A DNA stretch of 64,000 nt from assembly GCF_030019515.1 (NCBI RefSeq), contig NZ_JASEEQ010000013.1:1-64000 (forward strand), read 5' to 3'. A program made the position numbers and the translations under genes. The notes below the pieces were generated by a model. That model was not told where the DNA came from. It searched no databases and was given only the letters and a program-made list of their open reading frames with translations. Positions 47,901 to 56,389 of the stretch are shown piece after piece (the stretch's first letter is position 1; each line of letters opens with the position of its first letter). Source of the DNA: Nocardioides sp. (GTDB lineage Bacteria; Actinomycetota; Actinomycetes; Propionibacteriales; Nocardioidaceae).

Positions 47901-47966
47901 TCGTACCTCGGCATGCTCGAGTACGACGGCGCCCTGGCTCCGACGATGGTGGAGATCACCAGCTGA
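44964..47966 (+). CDS. Secreted S8 subtilisin-like serine protease with PA domain
   Basis: A 1000-aa exported protease resembling plant-type subtilases: signal peptide (residues 1-38), I9 inhibitor propeptide (about 50-150, YVVLLREPSATRYDG to HADTWNTPSFLGL), and S8 catalytic domain with Asp191 (DLDSGIWPEARSF), His283 (GNGHGTHTASTA) and Ser609 (SGTSMAAPH). A PA domain is inserted between His and Ser (about 440-545), and a fibronectin-like C-terminal region follows with a PPC-like beta domain (ADLDMFVYYSPTSCDPDTLV). GTG start with AGGGGAG upstream. It probably degrades external proteins. Confidence 0.95.
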   Translation: MSVHFSRSGALRRGAGLLSVGAVVAGLLVGTPASVGAAEAKPAATGSTSIAAGRYVVLLREPSATRYDGSNPRFAATRAAGGRQFDARSQRVRTYTAHLRSAQRSIAGSVGADVDQSYTIAANGFSAELTQQQAFELSSDRRVLIMQKDQLVHADTWNTPSFLGLTGKRGSWATHGGQKKAGAGIVVADLDSGIWPEARSFAGSPLTETPQTKWDISRTGTATRMEKADGGVFTGECQLGEDWTADDCNTKLIGARSYSDGYLAGGNTILDEDYASTRDGNGHGTHTASTAAGNIVDGVRTEGVRFGTISGMAPAARIATYKVLWAQDDGGASGVTSDIVAAIDDAVADGADVLNFSISGETDTVIELTEFAFEGAAEAGVFVAASAGNSGPDASTVAHNSPWLTTVAASTHHNFENTLVLGNGAKIVGASINDKAVSSKKLVDSEASVVAGGDAADARLCGPDTLDPAKVTGKIVVCTRGVYDRVAKSAEVARAGGVGMVLANPSENSLDADFHSVPTVHITNTDAARVFAYLDAKGSAATARIEPGNLTNKTTPLPQIAGFSSRGPAIANDADLLKPDIAAPGVSVLAAVAPPSNSGRHYDLYSGTSMAAPHITGLAAFMLSVHPTWQPMKIKSAMMTTAGRVKDADGKTSNDLFAQGAGQVKPRRFFSPGLFVTSTPREWLGFITGQGFDTGVPALAAKDLNGPSLAQGQVTSSTSFDRTFTSDRVGTWTVSVSVPGFAATPSATKLVAKRPGDIETLTFDFTRTTAPLGEFSMGWVTLTGPTTVRLPVALRPVSVKAPASIQGTGTEGSVTVPVTAGYTGDLVVNPSGLAKAQTVDNSVAVDDFNLECVEIGADSRLARFDLDAADDAADLDMFVYYSPTSCDPDTLVAQVGQSATGSADESVTITAPDEGFYVIEVDGFAAGGTGSPMDYQLRSYDLGPAATLGNLTVTPNPVPVVDQQETSFDVSWSGLDPDSSYLGMLEYDGALAPTMVEITS

Positions 47967-47998
47967 GGTAGCCGGCCGGGCGTCCGCCCGCTCCACAC

Positions 47999-48032
47999 AC
48001 TGCGCCCGGGACCACACGGTCCCGGGCGCAGT
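47999..48032. terminator. Terminator between the subtilase and the HTH regulator
   Basis: A perfect 15-bp stem, ACTGCGCCCGGGACC / GGTCCCGGGCGCAGT, with an ACAC loop, between two convergent genes; likely works in both directions. Confidence 0.88.
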
Positions 48033-48074
48033 GCGTCGGGTGCCGAGGCGGAATGCTGGAGGGGCGCCCCGCGA

Positions 48075-48764
48075 TCAGACCGGCGGCACCACGAGCCGGC
48101 AGTAGCCGGGTGCGGCGAACGGCTCCAGCTCGCTGCCGGCCGGGTCCCCGCCGAGCTCGTCGAGCATGCCGCGGATGATGCCGAGATGGATGCCGCACAC
48201 CACCCCGGGGGCGCGGTGGGCGGCCTCGAGCAGCGGGCAGCGGGTGAGCAGGACCTCGCTGTCGTCCGCTCCCTGGCGCGGCGCGAAGCCCAGGTCGTCG
48301 AGCTCCCCGACGACCTCGACCCGGGCGCCCCCGGCGGCCCCGGTCCGGGCGCGGCGCTTGCGCGCGAGCTCGCGCCCCCACTCCTCCCCGACGGCGGCCG
48401 CGTGTCCCGTCGGGTCGCTGCTGCTCAGGGCCAGGGCGTCGGCGAGCGCGACGGCCAGCCGGGCGTACTCGCCGTGCCCGTGGTCGACGTGCTCGAACAG
48501 GTGGGCCGGCCGGCCGCGACCCTGGGGCCGGCCGTCGATCCGGCGCACCAGGCCGCGGCGCACCAGCGCGTCCAGGTGCTCGCGCACGGTGTTGGGGTGC
48601 AGCCCGGTGATCCGCACCAGGGCAGCCAGGGTGAGCGGCTGCGGCTGGTCGCGCAGGTGCTCGAGGATCGCCCGACGGGACGGGGAGAGCGGGTCCCGGC
48701 CGCCGCGGAGCCGGGCGCCGGCTCGGGGACCGTCAGGTGAGGACCAACTGCCCCTGTTTTCCAC
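48075..48764 (-). CDS. SufR-like winged-helix regulator, possible Fe-S sensor
   Basis: A 229-aa regulator: ArsR/DeoR-type winged HTH (about residues 25-90, SPSRRAILEHLRDQPQPLTL, GLHPNTVREHLDALVRRGLV and the wing RPQGRGRPAHLFE), then a C-terminal domain. That domain has three conserved-looking Cys in TRCPLLEAAHRAP, VVCGIHLG and GYCRLVV (spacings of 13 and 31 residues). This resembles the cluster-binding region of SufR-type regulators. It is divergent from narK-narGHJI and so is the likely oxygen, NO or redox-responsive controller of nitrate respiration; this is inference. GTG start appears leaderless. Confidence 0.85.
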   Translation of the reverse strand: MENRGSWSSPDGPRAGARLRGGRDPLSPSRRAILEHLRDQPQPLTLAALVRITGLHPNTVREHLDALVRRGLVRRIDGRPQGRGRPAHLFEHVDHGHGEYARLAVALADALALSSSDPTGHAAAVGEEWGRELARKRRARTGAAGGARVEVVGELDDLGFAPRQGADDSEVLLTRCPLLEAAHRAPGVVCGIHLGIIRGMLDELGGDPAGSELEPFAAPGYCRLVVPPV

Positions 48765-48771
48765 GGAGTCC

Positions 48772-48777
48772 AGTGTA
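48772..48777 (-). promoter_or_regulatory. -10 element of the nar-linked regulator
   Basis: TACACT on the minus strand ends 7 bp before the GTG start codon at 48764, placing transcription start at or next to the start codon, i.e. a leaderless mRNA. On the narK side, a CCCTCGG / CCGAGGG hairpin (48784-48805) occupies the intergenic region; no FNR-type TTGAT-N4-ATCAA box was seen. Confidence 0.45.
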
Positions 48778-48890
48778 GTAAAACCCTCGGGAGGGCCGCC
48801 GAGGGTGGTCGACTAGTTGGGGGTGTCCCGGTTGGCAACGTCAGGTATTTCGGACAAGGTGGTCGTGGACGCGATCTCGAGGGGTGGGGC

Positions 48891-50135
48891 ATGACCGTGA
48901 CGGAGAAGGGCATCGTGGGCAGCCAGCGCCGCCTGAGTGGGCCGTGGACGATGCTGGTGATGGCGACCATCGGCTTCGCCGTGAACTTCTGGGCGTGGGC
49001 GCTGATCAGCCCGCTCGGCCCGCTGTTCCGGGACAACGGCCGGGTGGGCACGCTGAGCGAGTCCGACGTCGCGCTGATGGTCGCGGTCCCGGTCGTGGTC
49101 GGCTCACTCGGCCGGATCCTGGTCGGTGCCCTGACCGACAAGTACGGCGGCCGGGTGATGTTCCCGGTGATCTCGGCGATCACCATCGTCCCGATCCTGT
49201 TCCTGGCGTTCGTCGCCCTCGACTCCTACACCCTGATGCTGGTCGGCGGCTTCTTCCTCGGCGTCGCCGGCACCGCCTTCGCGGTCGGCGTGCCGTTCGT
49301 CAACGCATGGTTCCCGCCGGCCAAGCGCGGGCTCGCGGTCGGCGTCTTCGGTGCCGGCATGGGCGGCACGGCGATCAGCGCGCTGACCACGGTCAAGCTG
49401 TACAAGAACATCGACGACCAGGCGCCGTTCCTGATCACGGCCGCCGTGCTCGCGGTCTACGCCGCCGCGGCCTGGCTGATCCTGCGCGACGCCCCGGGCC
49501 GCACCGCCCCGACCACGTCGCTGGCCTCGCGCCTGGCCGCCAACTCCAGGCTGTCGATCACCTGGCAGGCCTGCATCCTCTATGCCGTCGCCTTCGGCGG
49601 GTACGTCGCGTTCTCGGTCTACCTGCCGGCGTACCTCAAGACCGCCCACGGCCTGACCCCCGCGGACGCCTCCAACCGGATGGCGGGCTTCGTCGTCGTC
49701 GCCGTGATCATGCGCCCGGTGGGCGGCTGGCTCTCCGATCGGTTCGGCGCGGTCCCCGTGCTCGCCGGCGGGTACGCCGTCGTCGCCGTCTGTGCCGGCA
49801 TCTCCGCGGGCGACCCGCCGCTCGACGGCGTCGGCACCGTCGTGTTCCTCGCGATGGCGGCGGCGCTCGGCTCCGGCAGCGGCGCGACCTTCGCCCTGAT
49901 CGCGAAGGTCACCGAGCCCTCGCGAGTCGGTGGCGTCACCGGCCTGGTCGGCGCGGCCGGCGGTCTCGGCGGCTTCGTGCCCCCGCTCGTGATGGGCTAC
50001 GTCTACGGACGCACCGACTCCTACGGCATCGGGCTGTGGATGCTGTCGGTGACTGCCGCCCTGACCCTCCTGCTCACCCTGACCGTGGTACGACGGACTG
50101 CAGCCGACCACCGAACCGAGAGGATTCCTGCGTGA
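48891..50135 (+). CDS. narK: Nitrate/nitrite transporter (NNP family MFS)
   Basis: A 414-aa, 12-segment transporter that supplies nitrate to, or exports nitrite from, the cytoplasmic nitrate reductase. NNP signatures are present: the loop 2/3 motif RILVGALTDKYGGRVMF and the Gly-rich helices GVFGAGMGGTAIS and GAAGGLGGFVPPLVMGY. Its stop overlaps the narG GTG by 4 bp, so narK-narGHJI is one operon. The long open frame that joins this region to narG is a shadow frame. Confidence 0.95.
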   Translation: MTVTEKGIVGSQRRLSGPWTMLVMATIGFAVNFWAWALISPLGPLFRDNGRVGTLSESDVALMVAVPVVVGSLGRILVGALTDKYGGRVMFPVISAITIVPILFLAFVALDSYTLMLVGGFFLGVAGTAFAVGVPFVNAWFPPAKRGLAVGVFGAGMGGTAISALTTVKLYKNIDDQAPFLITAAVLAVYAAAAWLILRDAPGRTAPTTSLASRLAANSRLSITWQACILYAVAFGGYVAFSVYLPAYLKTAHGLTPADASNRMAGFVVVAVIMRPVGGWLSDRFGAVPVLAGGYAVVAVCAGISAGDPPLDGVGTVVFLAMAAALGSGSGATFALIAKVTEPSRVGGVTGLVGAAGGLGGFVPPLVMGYVYGRTDSYGIGLWMLSVTAALTLLLTLTVVRRTAADHRTERIPA

Positions 50136-53100
50136 CGATCGAGGGCACCTCCAAGCCTGGGCTCGACGGACCACTCAGCGATGCACTGGTGCGAAGTCGG
50201 CGTTACTTCACCCGGGGGACCGTCTCGGACGATCTGCGCACCCTGACGAGGACGGGCGGCCGAGAGGCCGACGACTTCTACCGGGATCGGTGGAGCCACG
50301 ACAAGGTCGTGCGCTCCACGCACGGTGTCAACTGCACCGGATCCTGCTCGTGGAAGGTCTACGTCAAGGACGGGATCATCACCTGGGAGACCCAGCAGAC
50401 CGACTACCCGTCGACCGGCCCGGACAAGCCGGAGTACGAGCCCCGCGGCTGCCCGCGCGGCGCCGCCTTCTCCTGGTACACCTACTCGCCGACCCGGGTG
50501 CGCTACCCGTACGTGCGCGGTGTCCTCCTCCAGATGTACCGCGAGGCCAAGCAGCAGCACGGCGGCGATCCGGTCAAGGCCTGGGCCCACGTCGTCGACA
50601 ACCCGCAACGCGCCCGCGCCTACAAGGCCGCACGCGGCAAGGGCGGCCTGGTGCGTGCGACCTGGGACGAGGCGGTCGAGATGGTCGCCGCCGCCCACGT
50701 GCACACGATCGCCAAGTGGGGCCCGGACCGGGTCGCCGGGTTCTCCCCGATCCCGGCGATGTCGATGGTGTCGCACGCCTCCGGCGCGCGGTTCATGCAC
50801 CTGATCGGCGGCTCGATGCTGAGCTTCTACGACTGGTACGCCGACCTGCCGGTCGCCTCGCCGCAGGTGTTCGGCGACCAGACCGACGTCCCCGAGTCCG
50901 GGGACTGGTGGGACGCCGGCTACCTGGTCATGTGGGGCTCCAACGTGCCGGTCACCCGGACCCCTGACGCGCACTGGATGACCGAGGCGCGCTACCGCGG
51001 TCAGAAGGTCGTGGTGGTCGCCCCGGACTACGCCGACAACGTGAAGTTCGCCGACGAGTGGCTGCCGGCCAACCCGGGGACCGACGGGGCGCTGGCCATG
51101 TCGATGGGCCACGTCATCCTCAAGGAGTTCTACGTCGACCGGGAGACGCCGTACTTCCGTGACTACGTCAAGCGCTACACCGACCTGCCGTTCCTGGTGA
51201 AGGTCGAGGTGGGCGCGGACGGTGTGCACCGGCCCGGCAAGTTCCTCACCGCCGAGGACCTCGCCGGCCACCGCGACGAGGAGAACGCCGCCTTCAAGAC
51301 GGTGCTCATCGATGCCGCGACCGACGCTCCCGTCGTGCCCAACGGCGCCCTGGGGCACCGGTTCGGCGCGAGCGGCGAGGGCAAGTGGAACCTCGATCTC
51401 GGCGACGTCGACCCCCGACTGAGCCTGGCCGGCCCCGGCGCGGAGTCCGTCGAGCTCGAGGTGCCCCGCTTCGACAACCTCGACGGTGCCGCCGGGAACC
51501 TGCGCCGCGGCGTGCCGGTGCGCACGGTGGAGGGCCACCTGGTCACGACCGTGCTGGACCTGATGCTCGCGCAGTACGGCGTGGGCCGCCCCGGACTGCC
51601 GGGCGAGTGGCCGACCGGGTACGACGACGCGGAGGCCCCCGGCACTCCCGCCTGGCAGGAGCGCTTCACCGGCGTGCCCGCCTCGGCGGCTGCGCGGATC
51701 GGCCGCGAGTTCGCCCAGAACGCGGAGGAGTCCAAGGGCCGGTCGATGATCCTGATGGGGGCCGGCACCAACCACTGGTTCCACTCCGACACGATCTACC
51801 GGACGTTCCTGGCGCTCACCACGTTGACCGGCTGCCAGGGCGTCAACGGCGGTGGCTGGGCGCACTACGTGGGACAGGAGAAGGTCCGCCCGATCACGGG
51901 CTACAACCAGGTCGCGAACGCCCTGGACTGGAACCGGCCGCCGCGGAACATGATCCAGACGGCGTACTGGTACCTCCACACCGACCAGTTCCGCTACGAC
52001 CAGTTCGGGGCCGACACCCTCTCGGCGCGGACCGGAGAGGGCCAGCTCGCCGGCCTGAGCACCGCCGACGTGATCGCCAAGAGCGCCCGGCTGGGCTGGT
52101 CGCCGTCGTACCCGACGTTCGACAAGAACCCGCTCGCGATCACCGAGGAGGCGGCCGCGGCCGGCCGCAGCGTCGCCGACCACGTCGTCGAGGGGCTCAA
52201 GGACGGGTCGCTGAACTTCGCGTGCGAGGACCCGGACGCTCCGGAGAACTTCCCGCGGATCCTCTCGATCTGGCGCGCCAACCTGCTCGGCTCGTCGTCG
52301 AAGGGCAACGAGTACTTCCTCAAGCACCTGCTGGGCACGGACAGCTCGGTGCGCGCCACCGAGACCCCGGAGCCACTGCGGCCCCGGGACCTCACCTGGC
52401 ACGACGAGGCGCCGGAGGGCAAGCTCGACCTGCTGATGACCCTGGACTTCCGGCAGACGTCGACGACGATCTTCTCCGACGTCGTCTTCCCCGCCGCCAC
52501 GTGGTACGAGAAGCACGACCTGAACACCACCGACATGCACCCGTTCGTGCACTCGTTCAACCCCGCGATCGCGCCGCCCTGGCAGACCCGGACCGACTGG
52601 GACACCTGGCGGGCGATCGCCGCCAAGTTCAGCGAGCTCGCGGGCCCGCGGCTGGGCACTCGGCGCGACGTGGTGGCCGTGCCGCTCATGCACGACACCC
52701 CGGATGCGATGGCCAACCCGCACGGCGTGGTCCGCGACTGGAAGCTCGGGGAGTGCGAACCGGTCCCGGGCGTCACGATGCCGAAGCTGGTCGAGGTCGA
52801 GCGTGACTACGGCGCCGTGAGCGCGAAGATGAACGCGCTGGGCCCGCTGCTCGACACGCTCGGTGCGACGACGAAGGGCGTGACCTTCGAGCTCGGCAAG
52901 CAGATCGACTACCTGCGGGCCAAGAACGGCGCCGTCCGCGGCGGCGTCGCGGACGGCCGCCCGTCGCTGCAACGCGACGTGCACGTCTGCGAGGCGATCC
53001 TCGCGCTGTCCGGCACCACCAACGGCCACCTGGCCGTGCAGGGCTTCAAGCAGCTCGAGAAGCGCACCGGTCGCGAGCTCCACGACCTCGCGGCCGAGCA

Positions 53101-53854
53101 CGAGGGCAAGCAGGTGACCTTCGCCGACACCCAGTCCGCGCCGGTCCCGGTGATCACCTCCCCGGAATGGTCCGGCTCCGAGTCGGGCGGCCGGCGGTAC
53201 TCGCCGTTCACGATCAACGTCGAGCGGCTCAAGCCGTGGCACACGTTGACCGGACGCCAGCACTTCTACCTCGACCACGACTGGATGCTCGAGCTCGGCG
53301 AGGGCCTCCCGGTCTTCCGGCCGCCGCTCAACATGGGGGCGCTGTTCGCGGAGCCCCCGATCGGCGACGTCGCCGGACCCGGCACCGGGGCGGTCGAGGG
53401 GGTGACGGTCCGCTACCTGACGCCGCACAACAAGTGGTCGATCCACTCGGAGTACCAGGACAACCTGTTCATGTTGTCGCTCTCGCGCGGTGGGCAGACG
53501 ATCTGGATGTCCGACAAGGACGCCGCCAAGGTCGGCGTGGAGGACAACGACTGGATCGAGGCGGTCAACCGCAACGGTGTGGTCGTCGCCCGGGCGATCG
53601 TCTCGCACCGGATGCCCGAGGGCACCGTCTACATGCACCACGCCCAGGACCGGTTGATCGACGTCCCCCTCGCGGAGACGTCGGGGAAGCGCGGCGGGAT
53701 CCACAACTCGCTGACCCGCCTGCTCGTCAAGCCCTCGCACCTGATCGGCGGCTACGCCCAGCTGTCGTGGGCGTTCAACTACATCGGCCCGACCGGCAAT
53801 CAGCGCGACGAGGTGACGGTCATCCGTCGCCGGTCGCAGGACGTGGAGTACTGA
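50132..53854 (+). CDS. narG: Respiratory nitrate reductase alpha subunit
   Basis: Molybdopterin-guanine-dinucleotide catalytic subunit reducing nitrate to nitrite on the cytoplasmic side of the membrane. 1240 aa, near the usual 1240-1250. The N-terminal FS0 cluster motif HGVNCTGSCSWKVYVKDG (His plus Cys ligands) is followed by GCPRGAAFSWYTYSPTRVRY. The Mo-ligand Asp lies in SNVPVTRTPDAHWM. Other family blocks are NHWFHSDTIYRTFLAL and DVVFPAATWYEKHDLNTTDM. GTG at 50132 overlaps the narK stop. There is no Tat signal beyond the vestigial N-terminus, as expected. Confidence 0.98.
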   Translation: MTIEGTSKPGLDGPLSDALVRSRRYFTRGTVSDDLRTLTRTGGREADDFYRDRWSHDKVVRSTHGVNCTGSCSWKVYVKDGIITWETQQTDYPSTGPDKPEYEPRGCPRGAAFSWYTYSPTRVRYPYVRGVLLQMYREAKQQHGGDPVKAWAHVVDNPQRARAYKAARGKGGLVRATWDEAVEMVAAAHVHTIAKWGPDRVAGFSPIPAMSMVSHASGARFMHLIGGSMLSFYDWYADLPVASPQVFGDQTDVPESGDWWDAGYLVMWGSNVPVTRTPDAHWMTEARYRGQKVVVVAPDYADNVKFADEWLPANPGTDGALAMSMGHVILKEFYVDRETPYFRDYVKRYTDLPFLVKVEVGADGVHRPGKFLTAEDLAGHRDEENAAFKTVLIDAATDAPVVPNGALGHRFGASGEGKWNLDLGDVDPRLSLAGPGAESVELEVPRFDNLDGAAGNLRRGVPVRTVEGHLVTTVLDLMLAQYGVGRPGLPGEWPTGYDDAEAPGTPAWQERFTGVPASAAARIGREFAQNAEESKGRSMILMGAGTNHWFHSDTIYRTFLALTTLTGCQGVNGGGWAHYVGQEKVRPITGYNQVANALDWNRPPRNMIQTAYWYLHTDQFRYDQFGADTLSARTGEGQLAGLSTADVIAKSARLGWSPSYPTFDKNPLAITEEAAAAGRSVADHVVEGLKDGSLNFACEDPDAPENFPRILSIWRANLLGSSSKGNEYFLKHLLGTDSSVRATETPEPLRPRDLTWHDEAPEGKLDLLMTLDFRQTSTTIFSDVVFPAATWYEKHDLNTTDMHPFVHSFNPAIAPPWQTRTDWDTWRAIAAKFSELAGPRLGTRRDVVAVPLMHDTPDAMANPHGVVRDWKLGECEPVPGVTMPKLVEVERDYGAVSAKMNALGPLLDTLGATTKGVTFELGKQIDYLRAKNGAVRGGVADGRPSLQRDVHVCEAILALSGTTNGHLAVQGFKQLEKRTGRELHDLAAEHEGKQVTFADTQSAPVPVITSPEWSGSESGGRRYSPFTINVERLKPWHTLTGRQHFYLDHDWMLELGEGLPVFRPPLNMGALFAEPPIGDVAGPGTGAVEGVTVRYLTPHNKWSIHSEYQDNLFMLSLSRGGQTIWMSDKDAAKVGVEDNDWIEAVNRNGVVVARAIVSHRMPEGTVYMHHAQDRLIDVPLAETSGKRGGIHNSLTRLLVKPSHLIGGYAQLSWAFNYIGPTGNQRDEVTVIRRRSQDVEY

Positions 53855-53938
53855 ATGGCACCCCAGGAAGTGCTCCGCTCGTTCCTCGCTCCGAAACTCC
53901 GCGGGGGCCTCGACGCCTCGGAAGGTTGTGACCGATGA
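53855..53938 (+). CDS. Possible 27-aa coupling ORF between narG and narH
   Basis: An ATG immediately after the narG stop opens a 27-codon frame (MAPQEVLRSFLAPK to SEGCDR) whose TGA overlaps the narH ATG as ATGA. No ribosome site is obvious, but reinitiation from the narG stop is possible. It would couple narH translation to narG. There is no homology that I recognise. Confidence 0.2.
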   Translation: MAPQEVLRSFLAPKLRGGLDASEGCDR

Positions 53939-55680
53939 AGGTGATGGCCCAGATGGCCATGGTGATGAACCTCGACAAGTGCATCGGGTGCCACACCTGC
54001 TCCGTGACCTGCAAGCAGGCGTGGACCAACCGGACCGGGACCGAGTACGTCTGGTTCAACAACGTCGAGACGCGGCCCGGGCAGGGCTACCCCCGGACGT
54101 ACGAGGACCAGGAGGAGTGGAAGGGGGGATGGGAGCTCAACAGCCGCGGCCGGCTCAAGCTCAAGGCCGGCGGCCGGCTGAAGAAGCTCGCGACGATCTT
54201 CTCCAACCCGAAGCTGCCCTCGATCCAGGACTACTACGAGCCGTGGACCTACGACTACGCCACGCTCACCGACGCACCCGCCCAGGAGCACACGCCGGTC
54301 GCGCGGCCGAAGTCCCTGCTCACCGGCAAGAACATGAAGATCAAGTGGTCGTCGAACTGGGACGACGACCTCGGCGGCTCCGCGGCCACCGCGAAGTACG
54401 ACCCGATGCTCAAGAAGATCGCCGACAAGGTGAAGTTCGAGTTCGAGCAGACGTTCATGTTCTACCTGCCGCGGATCTGTGAGCACTGCCTCAACCCGTC
54501 GTGCGCGGCGTCCTGCCCCAGCGGCGCGATCTACAAGCGCGCCGAGGACGGCATCGTGCTGGTCGACCAGGACCGCTGCCGCGGCTGGCGGATGTGCGTC
54601 TCGGGCTGCCCGTACAAGAAGGTCTACTTCAACCACCGCACCGGCAAGGCGGAGAAGTGCACGTTCTGCTTCCCGCGCATCGAGGTCGGTCTGCCGACGG
54701 TCTGCGCGGAGACCTGCGTCGGCCGGCTGCGCTACATCGGCCTGGTGCTCTACGACGCCGACCGGGTGCTGGAGGCCGCCTCGGTGCCCGACGAGCACGA
54801 CCTCTACGAGGCCCAGCGCTCGATCCTGCTCGACCCCGACGACCCCGAGGTGGTCCGGGCCGCCGAGGCCGCCGGCATCCCGGCGGACTGGATCGACGCC
54901 GCGCAGCGCTCGCCGATCCACGCCCTGATCAACAAGTTCAAGGTCGCGCTGCCGCTGCACCCGGAGTACCGCACCATGCCGATGGTCTGGTACATCCCGC
55001 CGCTCTCACCGGTCATCGACGTGGTCCGTGACACCGGCGAGGACGCCGAGGACACCGGCAACCTGTTCGCGGCGATCGACGCGCTGCGGATCCCCATCGA
55101 GTACCTCGCCGAGCTCTTCACGGCCGGCGACGTCGCCCCGGTGGACCGGGTCCTCAAGCAGCTGGCCGCGATGCGCTCCTACATGCGCGACATCAACATG
55201 GGCCGTGAGCCGAACCCGGCGATCCCTGCGGCGGTCGGCATGACCGAGGAGGAGATGTACGACATGTACCGGCTCCTCGCGATCGCCAAGTACGACGAGC
55301 GCTACGTGATCCCGGCGGCCCACTCCGAGCAGGCGCACTCCCTCGAGGAGCTGGGGACCGAGTGCGCGGTCTCGGAGTACGGCGGCGGTCAGCAGGACCT
55401 GTTCGGCGAGGGCTCCGGCGTGCCGACGCCGATCGCGGTCGAGAACTTCCAGATGCTGCAGAACCGGCAGACCGCGGATACCCTCGCCAGCCCCGACGAC
55501 AAGGGCTCGCGGGTGAACCTGCTCAACTGGGACGGCCGGGGCAAGCCCAGCGGCCTGTTCCCGCCGCGCCCCGACGGCCCCGGTGAGGTGGCCGAGGGGA
55601 GCACGCCGGACACGAGCCATGACGGGGAGACCGGTCCGGGCGGCACGGGTGGGCTGACCGGAGGGGCGGACTTCCGATGA
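53935..55680 (+). CDS. narH: Respiratory nitrate reductase beta subunit
   Basis: Electron-transfer subunit with four Fe-S clusters. Cys groups: CIGCHTCSVTCKQAW, CEHCLNPSCAASCPSGA, CRGWRMCVSGCPYKK (Trp in place of one Cys, marking the [3Fe-4S] site) and CTFCFPRIEVGLPTVCAETC. At 581 aa it is longer than the E. coli protein (512) because of the C-terminal Gly/Pro/Asp-rich tail from about residue 520, which looks disordered. The stop overlaps narJ by 4 bp. Confidence 0.98.
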   Translation: MKVMAQMAMVMNLDKCIGCHTCSVTCKQAWTNRTGTEYVWFNNVETRPGQGYPRTYEDQEEWKGGWELNSRGRLKLKAGGRLKKLATIFSNPKLPSIQDYYEPWTYDYATLTDAPAQEHTPVARPKSLLTGKNMKIKWSSNWDDDLGGSAATAKYDPMLKKIADKVKFEFEQTFMFYLPRICEHCLNPSCAASCPSGAIYKRAEDGIVLVDQDRCRGWRMCVSGCPYKKVYFNHRTGKAEKCTFCFPRIEVGLPTVCAETCVGRLRYIGLVLYDADRVLEAASVPDEHDLYEAQRSILLDPDDPEVVRAAEAAGIPADWIDAAQRSPIHALINKFKVALPLHPEYRTMPMVWYIPPLSPVIDVVRDTGEDAEDTGNLFAAIDALRIPIEYLAELFTAGDVAPVDRVLKQLAAMRSYMRDINMGREPNPAIPAAVGMTEEEMYDMYRLLAIAKYDERYVIPAAHSEQAHSLEELGTECAVSEYGGGQQDLFGEGSGVPTPIAVENFQMLQNRQTADTLASPDDKGSRVNLLNWDGRGKPSGLFPPRPDGPGEVAEGSTPDTSHDGETGPGGTGGLTGGADFR

Positions 55681-56387
55681 GTCGCCGCTCCACCAGGACC
55701 GCCCTGTCACCCGAGCAGCTCACGATCGCCTGGCAGTCGGCGTCGCTGTTGCTCGGCTACCCCGACCAGGACCTGCTCGACCGGCTCGAGCTGGTCCGAC
55801 GGGCCTCGCACGAGCTGCCCGGGACGGTGGGGGAGCCGTTGCGCGAGACCGTCGCCCGGCTCGACGGCACCCCGCTGACCGACCTGGAGGAGGAGTACGT
55901 CGACACCTTCGACAGCCGGCGCCGGCACAACCTCTTCCTCACCTACTTCGCCCACGGGGACACCCGGAAGCGTGGCGTGGCGCTGCTGCGGTTCAAGCAG
56001 ACCTACCTCGCCTCGGGCGTGGAGCTCTCCGACGAGGAGCTGCCGGACCACCTGTGCGTCGCGCTCGAGTTCGCCGCGACGGTGGACCAGGAGTCCGGGC
56101 GGCAGCTGATCCTCGACCACCGCGCCGGGCTCGAGCTGCTCCGGCTGTCCCTGGTCGACGCCGGCTCTCGGTGGGCGGGGGCCGTGGAGGCGGTCACCGC
56201 CACGCTGCCACCGCTGCAGGGTGACGAGATCGAGGCGGTCCGGCGGTTGGCAGCCGAGGGTCCCCCGGAGGAGGAGGTCGGGCTCACGCCGTATGCCACG
56301 CCCGGCTTCGACCCCGGCCCCGCCCAGCCCGCCCAGCCCGACCAGCCCGTCGCGCTGCCGATGCCGTCGTTCCCCGGAGGACGCTGA
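55677..56387 (+). CDS. narJ: Nitrate reductase assembly chaperone
   Basis: A 236-aa TorD/NarJ-type chaperone that holds NarG while the molybdenum cofactor is inserted. Helical core with SASLLLGYPDQDLLDRLELV, EEEYVDTFDSRRRHNLFLTYF and GDTRKRGVALLRFKQTY, the NarJ signature, and a Pro-rich C-terminus. ATG overlaps narH; narI follows after 2 bp. Confidence 0.96.
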   Translation: MSRRSTRTALSPEQLTIAWQSASLLLGYPDQDLLDRLELVRRASHELPGTVGEPLRETVARLDGTPLTDLEEEYVDTFDSRRRHNLFLTYFAHGDTRKRGVALLRFKQTYLASGVELSDEELPDHLCVALEFAATVDQESGRQLILDHRAGLELLRLSLVDAGSRWAGAVEAVTATLPPLQGDEIEAVRRLAAEGPPEEEVGLTPYATPGFDPGPAQPAQPDQPVALPMPSFPGGR

Positions 56388-56389
56388 CC

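Noticed and set aside
48884..53854. A 1656-codon open frame that would fuse a narK-region protein to NarG
   Set aside because: The part before 50132 is a shadow of narK in another frame (Arg/Gly/Pro-rich, no domain). NarG starts at GTG 50132, overlapping the narK stop.
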